A DNA stretch of 42,914 bases from Dehalococcoidia bacterium UBA5748 (GTDB taxonomy: Bacteria > Chloroflexota > Dehalococcoidia > Dehalococcoidales > UBA5627): the NCBI GenBank assembly GCA_002419135.1, contig DIFM01000018.1, forward strand, positions 1-42,914, read 5' to 3'. The translations under genes and the position numbers were made by a program. The notes under the pieces were generated by a model. It did no database searches, had not been told where the DNA came from, and saw only the letters and a list, made by a program, of their open reading frames with translations. Shown here piece by piece: positions 16,174 to 23,403 of this stretch (positions are counted from its first letter, which is position 1; every line of letters begins with the position of its first letter).

Positions 16174-16356
16174 TCAGTTTACGGTCTGTTCAACAAGCTC
16201 GGCAAGTTTTTCCATCTCGATAATGGGTTGCATTTCTTGCGACAAAACTTCATATCCGCACAAAAAACAATGTTCCGAAATAATTCCCTCATCGTTTTCC
16301 AAATACAGACTCTTACTGCCACACTTGGGGCAGTATTTTGCTTTATTCTTACGCAT
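16174..16356 (-). CDS. Small zinc-ribbon protein
   Basis: A 60-residue protein with two zinc knuckles, C9-PK-C12-G and C30-FL-C33-G, separated by 17 residues, then an acidic helical tail (MEKLAELVEQ). The pattern is a classic four-cysteine zinc ribbon. Its start is supported by AGGAG about 10 bases upstream on the minus strand. Such proteins usually bind nucleic acid or a partner protein; no specific function is recognised. Its coding strand opposes both neighbours. Confidence 0.75.
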   Translation of the reverse strand: MRKNKAKYCPKCGSKSLYLENDEGIISEHCFLCGYEVLSQEMQPIIEMEKLAELVEQTVN

Positions 16357-16477
16357 ATAATTATTGCTCCTGCAAATATTTTCTCATTATGCCTTGTGAC
16401 ATTTTTTACAAGATGATATTTTACTCTATACCGATGATTTTGCCAAGTGCATTGACAAACGGGATTATAAAAGAAAA

Positions 16478-16506
16478 TTCACTTAGTAAAAATATTCCCT
16501 TATAAT
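16478..16506 (+). promoter_or_regulatory. rimO promoter, transcript predicted to start at the ATG
   Basis: TTCACT at 16478-16483, 17 bases, then TATAAT at 16501-16506. The rimO ATG is at 16513, exactly 6 bases after the -10 box, where transcription normally starts. No ribosome binding site can therefore be present, and a leaderless mRNA is predicted. Confidence 0.55.
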
Positions 16507-16512
16507 ATTAGA

Positions 16513-17850
16513 ATGATAAATAATAAAAACTTTCACATGGTTTCATTGGGGTGTGATAAAAATGCTGTCGATGCGGATTCAATGTCACAACTTTTAATCA
16601 ATTCCGGATATAAACCTGTCTCCGAGCCGAAAAAAGCCGGAATAATAATCGTCAACACCTGCGGTTTTATCAACTCCTCCAAGGAGGAATCCTATGCGGC
16701 ATTGGAAAAGCTGGCTGCCCGAAAGAAAAGCGGGCAAATTCTTATTGCCGCCGGTTGCCTGACACAACGCTATGGCACAAAGGTAGCAGACCGTATTCCG
16801 GATATAGACGGCATAATCGGCACACGCCGCTGGATGGATATTGTCAAAGTTATCGATAACATATCAAATGATAATCAGGTTAAGCCATACTGTCATTTAC
16901 CGTTATCTGCGACTGCTGTAGGTGCCGATGAAGGTGAAACTGTTCGTGTTTCCATTCAGGGTGCCAGTGCTTTCTTAAAGATTTCCGACGGCTGTCGCTG
17001 TTCATGTTCTTACTGTGCTATCCCCAAAATTAAAGGAACGCTAATCAGCCGTCCTATGGATAAGATTTTAGCTGAAGGGCGTTTATTGCAGGATGAAGGT
17101 ATTCGTGAAATTATTCTTATCGCTCAAAATACCACCGACTACGGTTATGACCTCGGTATGAAAAATGGGTTGGTTGATTTACTAAGACAAATGTCGAATG
17201 CTGTTCCCGATGTAAACTGGATACGACTCCTTTATGCCTATCCCGGTTATGTTAGCGATGAATTGATTGAACTGATGGCAACCAACAGTCAAATAGTCCC
17301 TTATCTGGACCTGCCTCTTCAGCACGCTCATCCTTCTGTGTTAAAGAGTATGCATCGCCCTACCAATATTGAATGGGTATACAGAACGCTCGAAAAAATG
17401 CGCAAGGCGATACCCGTACTGGCGTTACGTACCACTTTCATTGTCGGCTACCCCGGTGAAACCGAAGCGCAGTTCCAAACACTGCTCGATTTCATCGATG
17501 AGATACGTTTTGACAAATTGGGAGCATTCCAATATTCATTTGAAGAAGGAACGCCTGCCGAACCTCTGGGAGACCCCATTCCCAAAGATGTAAAGGAAGA
17601 ACGTTTTAACAGATTAATGGAGAAACAACAACAGATTTCCCTTGAATGTAATCAAGCATTTATCGGGCAGAACCTGGACGTGTTAATTGAAGGAAGCGGA
17701 AACAACATATCCATCGGGCGCAGCTATCGCGACGCTCCAAAAATTGACGGGTTTGTTCTGGTTAAAGGGGAATTGGCAAGCGGAGATATGGTTTCGGTCC
17801 ATATAGACAAAGCAATGGTATACGACCTCTCAGGGAGCGTTAATAGTTAG
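16513..17850 (+). CDS. rimO: Ribosomal protein S12 methylthiotransferase RimO
   Basis: A 445-residue MTTase of typical RimO length. The N-terminal UPF0004 domain carries the auxiliary-cluster cysteines C14 (SLGCDKN), C50 (VNTCGFI) and C82 (AAGCLTQ). The radical SAM core has C161-RCS-C165-SY-C168, and a C-terminal TRAM domain follows (about 380-440). RimO adds a methylthio group to an aspartate of ribosomal protein S12. The VSLGCDKNAVDADSM and GFINSSKEES signatures separate it from MiaB. The promoter arrangement suggests leaderless translation. Confidence 0.93.
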   Translation: MINNKNFHMVSLGCDKNAVDADSMSQLLINSGYKPVSEPKKAGIIIVNTCGFINSSKEESYAALEKLAARKKSGQILIAAGCLTQRYGTKVADRIPDIDGIIGTRRWMDIVKVIDNISNDNQVKPYCHLPLSATAVGADEGETVRVSIQGASAFLKISDGCRCSCSYCAIPKIKGTLISRPMDKILAEGRLLQDEGIREIILIAQNTTDYGYDLGMKNGLVDLLRQMSNAVPDVNWIRLLYAYPGYVSDELIELMATNSQIVPYLDLPLQHAHPSVLKSMHRPTNIEWVYRTLEKMRKAIPVLALRTTFIVGYPGETEAQFQTLLDFIDEIRFDKLGAFQYSFEEGTPAEPLGDPIPKDVKEERFNRLMEKQQQISLECNQAFIGQNLDVLIEGSGNNISIGRSYRDAPKIDGFVLVKGELASGDMVSVHIDKAMVYDLSGSVNS

Positions 17851-17881
17851 TTCTCGAGAAATACTTCTCATGATAAAAATG

Positions 17882-17909
17882 ATCCCTGAAAAATACACTT
17901 TTCAGGGAT
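17882..17909. terminator. Bidirectional terminator between rimO and the convergent gene
   Basis: ATCCCTGAAAA (17882-17892) pairs perfectly with TTTTCAGGGAT (17899-17909) over 11 bp around a 6-base loop. On the minus strand a T-rich run (TCATTTTT) follows, so it serves the leftward gene at 17941 best and probably also ends rimO. Confidence 0.75.
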
Positions 17910-17940
17910 ATAACTTCCAAATAAGAACCTGCAGCAATAA

Positions 17941-18876
17941 CTATACGCTTTGCTCTACCAGGTCGCCGATGATAATCTCATGTTTTTTTACGCTATCACC
18001 GCTAAGGGGTTTGAAGACTAATTTAAACTGACGATTAGTATTCGGTTCCATATCTTTTACGGGAATAACTTTAGTTCCTATAGTTTCCCCGTTATCGTTG
18101 ACAAATTTAGTAATTACAGCTACATCGGCTTTTTCCATACTGATATTTTTACAGGTCAAAGTTACCTCTTTTTCATCACCGACTGTTCTCATTTCACTTT
18201 TTATGACCTGCACTTTCTCTATATCTGCCGTTACAACACGCAAAAATCGGATATTATAACTTTGTATCATAAAACCGGGCACTGTTAACGGCGGTTGAAT
18301 CATAACACCCCGGCTTTTGCCCGGTAATAAATCTGTCTCTTTATGTTGTGCAGTACCTAAAACATTGCCTTCACTGTTAAAGAGTGTGCATTCTATTATC
18401 AGCGTAGCAATTATCTTGTCCGAAATATTTTTTATGCCGCATTCTACGCCTTCCAGCATAGCATTATCCATGTATTTGAGGTTATGCTTTGTCATTAAAA
18501 TCATATCATTTCCGGTGGCAACAGGGTCGGGGACCATCACAATATCTCTCACCTTGACGTTATAGTTTACGACCGGTTTATTTACATCCTCTTTGTGAAC
18601 CAAACGCACAGTACGCTCTCCATTGGGGCTTATAGATGACGCCTTTCGCTCAACAACATCAACGACATTGCCATCTTTATCGGAAAACTCTGTTTCAAAG
18701 ACAACACTTCCAACTATCTTATCTATTACATTTTTAATCTTAAGCTCAATAACAATGCTACTGTCCTCGCTTTTATCATCTTCTTTGAAAATATTGTGCC
18801 CCAAAATGGCAATTTTATTCTCCTCCGGGACAATCTGTTCGTTTTTCTTGCTGTTATCTTGCTCTTTTTTATCCAT
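17941..18876 (-). CDS. Unrecognised protein with three tandem beta-sandwich-like repeats
   Basis: 311 residues, no signal peptide or membrane helix, very charged first 30 residues (KKEQDNSKKNEQ). Three related segments of about 90 residues can be aligned: roughly 38-110 (IELKIKNVIDKIVGSVVFET), 135-213 (GVECGIKNISDKIIATLIIE) and 232-309 (VTLTCKNISMEKADVAVITK). Each continues with a G-N/E-V/T-x-G turn, a basic-Pro-Gly/Asn stretch, and a final V-x-Y/H-x-I/V strand. This looks like the FxLYD/DUF3426 type of Ig-like domain that is usually secreted, yet here it appears cytoplasmic. Function unknown. Start supported by GGAAGG 5 bases upstream of the ATG at 18876. Confidence 0.75.
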   Translation of the reverse strand: MDKKEQDNSKKNEQIVPEENKIAILGHNIFKEDDKSEDSSIVIELKIKNVIDKIVGSVVFETEFSDKDGNVVDVVERKASSISPNGERTVRLVHKEDVNKPVVNYNVKVRDIVMVPDPVATGNDMILMTKHNLKYMDNAMLEGVECGIKNISDKIIATLIIECTLFNSEGNVLGTAQHKETDLLPGKSRGVMIQPPLTVPGFMIQSYNIRFLRVVTADIEKVQVIKSEMRTVGDEKEVTLTCKNISMEKADVAVITKFVNDNGETIGTKVIPVKDMEPNTNRQFKLVFKPLSGDSVKKHEIIIGDLVEQSV

Positions 18877-19237
18877 TTATGCCTTCCGCTCCCTTGTAGG
18901 TAGTATATTTTTGAGGTTGAGTTTAATGTATTATAATACCTGTGTCAAAGTTTTTAAAGACACATTTCTGCTATGTTGCTATATGACACTTGATAGAATA
19001 TTATATACTTTGTCCTGCATTGAACATCACCGGATAAGAGATAAATTAATGGTACGGCAGTATTAACAGGCCATGTTGTTTACTATCACAGGCATGCGAT
19101 GACTTAAATTGGGGGGTAGATTATAAAATAGGTAAGTGCAGCAGTTAGGAATATACCTGTTATCAAAGCAATCCTATCTCCGGCGAGACGCAGGCTGGTT
19201 ACTGGATTCCATTTTATAAAGAATCAGCAGAGCAGAC

Positions 19238-19306
19238 TTACGGATTCTGCTTCTTTTCTTCCGCTTTCTTGGGTTTCTTTACGTTCTTTCTTCCTTTACT
19301 TCCCAT
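19238..19306 (-). CDS. 22-residue lysine-rich small protein
   Basis: On the minus strand, GGAGGT lies 7 bases before an ATG at 19306 that opens a 22-codon frame ending in TAA (19238-19240). The peptide starts MGSKGRKNVKKPKK and ends AEEKKQNP: 9 of 22 residues are Lys or Arg. The ribosome binding site is among the best in the window and the composition is not random for this DNA. A basic peptide like this could bind RNA or the ribosome; that is inference. The surrounding stretch from 18877 to 19576 holds no other gene that I can support. Confidence 0.5.
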   Translation of the reverse strand: MGSKGRKNVKKPKKAEEKKQNP

Positions 19307-19368
19307 TAGTTTACCTCCTATCGGAACTATGACCGTATTACAGCGCATTTTTAAGCATTCAGACCCAT

Positions 19369-19398
19369 TCCACTGATACTGTTGGCAGTATCAGTGGA
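19369..19398. repeat. Perfect 13-bp palindromic hairpin
   Basis: TCCACTGATACTG (19369-19381) and CAGTATCAGTGGA (19386-19398) pair without mismatch around a 4-base TTGG loop. It has no T tract on either strand, so it is not a standard terminator. It lies about 60 bases upstream of the 22-residue gene and downstream of the zinc-ribbon gene at 19577, and might be a processing or stability element or the footprint of a small mobile repeat. Confidence 0.6.
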
Positions 19399-19576
19399 TC
19401 AAGGATTTATAACCTCTCTGTTTTGATGAAAACATAAATACGACTACGCCTAAAAAGTTTATAAGCAAAGATTTATTATTTCTTATACAAGGTTCACAGA
19501 TAAAACATGCGGATAAACTAACTATATCGAACAGGATTTAATCAAACCTGTATAAGCTTCTCACCGTAATCCGGAT

Positions 19577-19759
19577 TTAAACCTCTTCTTTTGTAAAATC
19601 CTTATCCCTGATGTTTTTCCAGCCCCCGCTACTGGAGAGCCAAAGCGGTTGTTTGCAGGCGCAACAGATTATCTGCGTAGCTCCCGATACTTTCTGCTCA
19701 CTGCCCCGGACCAACTTCTTACAATTACCGCAATACAACTTCTTTATACACATTTTCAT
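19577..19759 (-). CDS. Small zinc-ribbon protein
   Basis: A 60-residue protein with C10-GN-C13 and C32-CA-C35 (CX2C-X18-CX2C), the four ligands of a zinc ribbon, plus an extra C33. The sequence between them is basic (KKLVRGSEQK) and the end is acidic. It begins MKMCIKKLYC, with a GGTG-type ribosome binding site a few bases upstream of the ATG at 19759. No characterised family is recognised. Together with the neighbouring very small genes it forms a leftward group. Confidence 0.65.
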   Translation of the reverse strand: MKMCIKKLYCGNCKKLVRGSEQKVSGATQIICCACKQPLWLSSSGGWKNIRDKDFTKEEV

Positions 19760-19809
19760 AATTTCACCGCTCTCAATTATTTACAGAATATATTATGCAA
19801 AAAATGCTT

Positions 19810-19962
19810 CTACATCGCATTGCCGGAGTTCCTTCGGGATTGCAGATAGAGTTCGCTAATCATTCTTTCCCGTTCTTTCGGTTCACTGACAGTCCTGCGT
19901 ATACGCGCCTTTTCGTTGCGTATATGTATTCGGGTCGATTTGGAAAAGTTTTTATTTATCAT
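19810..19962 (-). CDS. Small basic protein, 50 residues
   Basis: On the minus strand an ATG at 19962 opens 50 codons ending in TAG (19810-19812). A stop lies directly upstream of the ATG, so the start is fixed. The peptide is strongly basic and helical in its first part (KSTRIHIRNEKARIRRTV) and then has SEPKERERMISELYLQ. GAGGAG lies about 13 bases upstream, a little far. Composition (R/K/E-rich with a clean C-terminus) looks like a real small protein, perhaps nucleic-acid-binding, but no family is recognised. Confidence 0.45.
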   Translation of the reverse strand: MINKNFSKSTRIHIRNEKARIRRTVSEPKERERMISELYLQSRRNSGNAM

Positions 19963-20159
19963 TTATTTCTTGGCACTCCTCTATATCTAACAGTATACTC
20001 CTATTGCAACTTTATTATATTTATGTAAATTATTTTTTGAACGTGATGAGGGGGAATTGAGAATATTTATTTATTATGGAGGTCTTCATAGCGTATTTTC
20101 TATTATTACTCCGGCTAAATAGTCTATAATATTTATATCTGTCACTCATGAGGTGCTCT

Positions 20160-20576
20160 ATGATTCTAACCGAAACCATCAGTCTGAAAACCAACGGCAG
20201 ATGCGATGTCGTGAACATTACGCATTATGTCGAAGCGCAGTTAGCTAAATCCAACTTAAATAGCGGGATTGTGACAATCTTCGTTACCGGCTCCACCGCC
20301 GGAGCAACTACCATCGAATACGAACCGGGATTGGTGGCAGATATTAAAGAGGCATTCGAGAGGATTGCTCCAACGGGCATACCCTACGCCCACAACGAAA
20401 CCTGGGGTGACGGCAACGGTTATTCACATATCAGGGCGTCACTGCTGGGGGCATCATTAGTCATCCCGTTCGAAAACTTTAAAATGGTTCTCGGCACATG
20501 GCAACAAATTGTTATCGTGGATTTCGACAACCGCCCGCGTAACAGAAATGTGGTGGTGCAGGTGATGGGGGAGTAA
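20160..20576 (+). CDS. YjbQ-family protein (UPF0047)
   Basis: 138 residues from the ATG at 20160, which has GAGGTG at 20150-20155; an ATG 12 bases earlier is too close to any ribosome binding site. The family signature is clear: GSTAGATTIEYEPGLVAD in the first half and GDGNGYSHIRASLLGASLVIP in the second, containing conserved His and Asp/Glu residues of a probable metal site. Members are called secondary thiamine-phosphate synthase because of weak activity in vitro; the true role is not settled. A TATAAT at 20125-20130 could be its -10 box but the -35 is weak. Confidence 0.88.
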   Translation: MILTETISLKTNGRCDVVNITHYVEAQLAKSNLNSGIVTIFVTGSTAGATTIEYEPGLVADIKEAFERIAPTGIPYAHNETWGDGNGYSHIRASLLGASLVIPFENFKMVLGTWQQIVIVDFDNRPRNRNVVVQVMGE

Positions 20577-20578
20577 AT

Positions 20579-20735
20579 AAAAATCCGTTCTTCCTGAGTC
20601 CCGACATGCCGGGAAAGGATATACCTTATAAAATATCCCTCTTAATCATCCGGCCGTTATGGTTCGACAGGCTTCCTTCGAGAACCTCAGGACAGGCACC
20701 ACGAACAATTTGAGGATAATCTCGCAACTACAATC
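20579..20735. repeat. Intergenic repeat, copy A
   Basis: This gap holds a repeat also found at 22194-22290. Two blocks are shared: TGAGTCCCGAC plus TGCCGGGAAA starting at 20595, and CGGCCGTTATGG at 20651-20662. The blocks are 56 bases apart here and 58 in the other copy. The CCCGACATGCCGGG core is nearly palindromic. The rest (TTCGACAGG...CACCACGAAC) looks like further decayed repeat sequence. No gene is seen. Confidence 0.6.
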
Positions 20736-20739
20736 TATT

Positions 20740-21306
20740 TTACTTGCCATGAATCAAAGAGAAGAACTCGGCACGGCTGTCGGCACGACTACGGAAAGTG
20801 CCGCGTAGCGCGGATGTTAAAACACTGGCCCCCGGCTTTTTGATACCCCTCATCGTCATACACATATGCTCAGCCTGAATAACAACCCCGACGCCATCAG
20901 GAGCTAACCCCTTTACGATTGTGTCAGCAATATCAGTTGCCATTCTCTCCTGAATTTGCGGACGCTTTGCGATGATCTCCACTACTCTTGCCAGTTTGCT
21001 GATGCCCACCACTCTACCTTCTTTGTTGGGTATGTAGCCGATATGAACTATGCCGTAAAAAGGCAGAAGATGATGTTCGCACATTGAGTAAAAGGGAATA
21101 TCCTTGAGGATGACCATTTCGCGATGTCCCAATTCGTAACCGACCTTCAGCTCTTCAACCGGATCCATATCCATCCCCATAAAAAGCTCGGTATACATCT
21201 CGGCAAAACGCCTCGGAGTTTCCAATAAACCCTCGCGGTTCCTATCTTCGCCGATGGCATCGATAATATTTTCAACAGCCCTTTTTATTTTTTCCTGGTC
21301 GAACAA
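20740..21306 (-). CDS. folE: GTP cyclohydrolase I
   Basis: A 188-residue FolE, the usual bacterial length. Zinc ligands C76 and H79 are in CEHHLLPF and C149 in HMCMTMRG; the GHREMVILKDIPFYSM and RPQIQERM segments are conserved. It converts GTP to dihydroneopterin triphosphate, the first step of folate or of 7-deazaguanine pathways. The start appears to be TTG, with GAGG 8 bases upstream on the minus strand; an overlapping ATG is out of frame. The gene is bordered on both sides by repeat-filled gaps. Confidence 0.95.
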   Translation of the reverse strand: MFDQEKIKRAVENIIDAIGEDRNREGLLETPRRFAEMYTELFMGMDMDPVEELKVGYELGHREMVILKDIPFYSMCEHHLLPFYGIVHIGYIPNKEGRVVGISKLARVVEIIAKRPQIQERMATDIADTIVKGLAPDGVGVVIQAEHMCMTMRGIKKPGASVLTSALRGTFRSRADSRAEFFSLIHGK

Positions 21307-21381
21307 TTTTCCATCCTCTTTGTTATTATTTAGATACTACCAGATTATCACTGCAAGGTTGTTTCGGCAAGCCTTTTGATA

Positions 21382-21490
21382 TTGTCATTCTGAAGTCACA
21401 AATGGTGACTGAAGAATCTGGGGGGTGGTTTTTATAATTTTTACCCCTCCCAAGATGCTTCGTTCGTCCACCACGAACTCAGCATGACAA
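21382..21490. repeat. Long imperfect hairpin repeat
   Basis: The outer arms TTGTCAT (21382-21388) and ATGACAA (21484-21490) and the inner pair AATCTGGGGGGTGG / CCCCTCCCAAGAT bracket an AT-rich centre, making one imperfect palindrome of about 110 bases. The wording (TTGTCATTCTGA, GAAGAATCTGGGG) is typical of dispersed intergenic repeats in environmental genomes. Bases 21515-21548 carry a second repeat fragment ending CTCGCAATGACTTCC. Confidence 0.6.
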
Positions 21491-21551
21491 CGTAATTTTC
21501 CCTCTCATCAACCTCGTCCCGACATATCAGAGCTCGCAATGACTTCCCCAG

Positions 21552-22139
21552 CTACAACTTCAATTCTTTAGCATAGACTTCACGTTTTAAAGTGTATATA
21601 TTGGCTTGCTTGATATTCAAATACTGTTCGTTTCCTAAGTACAAGACCGGATTTATCTTCTCCATATTCAGGGTACCATCCTCATAAAAATATGCCTCCT
21701 GAATATGAGTCGCCACCACCTCACCGATTACCATACTGTGTCCTTCATATAACTTCTCTTCCACCACTTTGCACTCGAAAGCAGCATAGGCATCAGCCAA
21801 TACGGGGGTAGATGTTTTTACGGATTTCTCTTTATTAATTCCATATGTTGAAAACTTATCGCATTCCTCACCCTTACTACCACCGATTGCTGCCACCAGT
21901 TCGGCATGAGTCTCAGGCAGTAAATTGACGGCAAACTCACAGCTTTCCTTAATAAGCTTGTATGTAAAATGTGCAGTGCCGGTTACAAAGGCAATCAAAG
22001 GAGGATTTTTTGACATCGGCATATGCCAGGCAACCGCCATAGCATTATCCCTTCCTTCATGACTTGCCGTAACGATAAGCGGGATACGCGGATAATGCTG
22101 ATAGAACGACCCGACGCTGTCAATTACTTTCTTTTCCAT
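21552..22139 (-). CDS. Flavin reductase-like FMN-binding protein
   Basis: A 195-residue protein of the flavin-reductase-like split-barrel family (flavoredoxin type). The conserved start YPRIPLIVTASHEGRDNAMAVAWH and PPLIAFVTGTAHFTYKLI, followed by EFAVNLLP, form the FMN-binding surface. Members bind FMN and pass electrons between carriers, or reduce free flavin. The partner is unknown. A GAAA-type Shine-Dalgarno lies before the ATG at 22139. Repeat-filled gaps of over 200 bases flank it on both sides. Confidence 0.85.
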   Translation of the reverse strand: MEKKVIDSVGSFYQHYPRIPLIVTASHEGRDNAMAVAWHMPMSKNPPLIAFVTGTAHFTYKLIKESCEFAVNLLPETHAELVAAIGGSKGEECDKFSTYGINKEKSVKTSTPVLADAYAAFECKVVEEKLYEGHSMVIGEVVATHIQEAYFYEDGTLNMEKINPVLYLGNEQYLNIKQANIYTLKREVYAKELKL

Positions 22140-22193
22140 TTTTCTCTCCGATTAAGTTTTCTGTCTATAAGATGATTAGTATTGCAATGGTTA

Positions 22194-22290
22194 AAAATCC
22201 CTTTCATCTTGAGTCCCGACGTGCCGGGAAAAGATTATCTTTACAATGGAACTAACAAAACAATCAACGGCCGTTATGGCACGACAGTCT
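22194..22290. repeat. Intergenic repeat, copy B
   Basis: Partner of the repeat at 20579: TGAGTCCCGAC at 22210-22220, TGCCGGGAAA just after, and CGGCCGTTATGG at 22268-22279. Copy B differs by scattered substitutions and two extra bases between blocks. The rest of the gap from 22140 to 22349 shows no gene. Confidence 0.6.
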
Positions 22291-22349
22291 CACCACAAAC
22301 GGCTAAATATAAGGTTCACCAGCAACAGAAATCCCTTAGACTTAATCTC

Positions 22350-23402
22350 TTAAAAACCAAGGGCTTTTTCTATAGCCGACAGGTCTGCGGGAAGCTGTAA
22401 AAATGGCTCTGAATTTTTGATAGCGGTATCCGCATCCTTTAGTCCGTTTCCGGTTACAATGCAGACAATTTTTTTACCGGAGAAGTCCATCCCCTTATTT
22501 ACCATCTTTAAAAGCCCGGCATAAGGCGCCGCGGAAGCCGGCTCGCCGAATATGCCTTCCCTGGCTGCCATTATTTTTTGCGCAGCCAGTATTTCTTCGT
22601 CGCTTACCAAATCAATCAATCCGCCCGATTCATCACGTGCGCGTGTCGCTTTCTCCCAACTGGCGGGATTACCGATACGAATGGCTGTCGCCACCGTTTC
22701 CGGTTTTTCTATCGGATAACCATGAACAATAGGAGCGGCTCCTTCAGCCTGAAAACCCATCATCTGTGGCTTTTTAGTCGATTTATTCAGGTTATAGTAT
22801 TCCACAAAACCCTTCCAGTAAGCAGTAATATTTCCGGCATTACCAACAGGTATGAATAGGTAATCGGGGGCATCGCCCAGTTCATCGATGATTTCAAAAG
22901 AAGAGGTTTTCTGCCCTTCGATGCGGTTGGGATTGAGCGAATTCACCAGAGCAATAGGATGCTTTTCGGTTATGGTGCGCACGATTTTTAGCGCCTGGTC
23001 AAAATTGCCGTCGATTGCTACGATTTGTGCGCCATGCACGATAGCCTGTGCCAGTTTACCCTTGGCAATTTTCCCCTCCGGTATAACTATGACGCACTTC
23101 AATCCCATCGCCGCCGCATAAGCCGCCGCCGAAGCGCTGGTATTACCGGTGGATGCACAAATGACCGCCTTGCTTCCATCCTCAATAGCTTTAGCTATAG
23201 CTACTACCATACCTCTATCCTTAAAGGAACCGGTAGGGTTGCATCCCTCCAGCTTAAAGTATAATTCGTCGCACCCGATATCTTTATACAGGTTTTTCGA
23301 CCTCACCAGCGGGGTTCCACCTTCACCGATAGAAAACATCGGGGTTCTTTGATTTATAGGTAAATAATCTTTATATCGAAAAAGTACACCTGCCTTAGCC
23401 AT
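22350..23402 (-). CDS. thrC: Threonine synthase
   Basis: 350 residues from the ATG at 23402, which has GAGGAA 5 bases upstream, within the last codons of hom. PLP-binding lysine K61 is in NPTGSFKDRGM; the phosphate-binding and substrate motifs ASTGNTSASAAAYAA and GNAGNITAYWKG follow. It converts O-phosphohomoserine to threonine. The length matches the short class of ThrC (without an N-terminal extension). hom ends one base before it, so the two are translationally linked; no homoserine kinase gene is nearby. Confidence 0.95.
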   Translation of the reverse strand: MAKAGVLFRYKDYLPINQRTPMFSIGEGGTPLVRSKNLYKDIGCDELYFKLEGCNPTGSFKDRGMVVAIAKAIEDGSKAVICASTGNTSASAAAYAAAMGLKCVIVIPEGKIAKGKLAQAIVHGAQIVAIDGNFDQALKIVRTITEKHPIALVNSLNPNRIEGQKTSSFEIIDELGDAPDYLFIPVGNAGNITAYWKGFVEYYNLNKSTKKPQMMGFQAEGAAPIVHGYPIEKPETVATAIRIGNPASWEKATRARDESGGLIDLVSDEEILAAQKIMAAREGIFGEPASAAPYAGLLKMVNKGMDFSGKKIVCIVTGNGLKDADTAIKNSEPFLQLPADLSAIEKALGF

Positions 23403-23403
23403 T

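Noticed and set aside
16452..16471. TTGACA (16452-16457) and TATAAA (16466-16471) as the rimO promoter
   Set aside because: Only 8 bases lie between them, too short for a sigma-70 promoter. The downstream TTCACT/TATAAT pair with 17 bases is preferred.
18623..19066. A 147-codon plus-strand frame antisense to the three-repeat protein
   Set aside because: Serine/leucine-rich shadow typical of the complement of a K/E-rich gene; no ribosome binding site.
19135..19205. Possible riboswitch (GACGCAGGCTGG recalls the cyclic-di-GMP GEMM motif)
   Set aside because: The essential upstream GCACAGGGCAAACC half and the required stems are missing, and no gene follows in the right direction.
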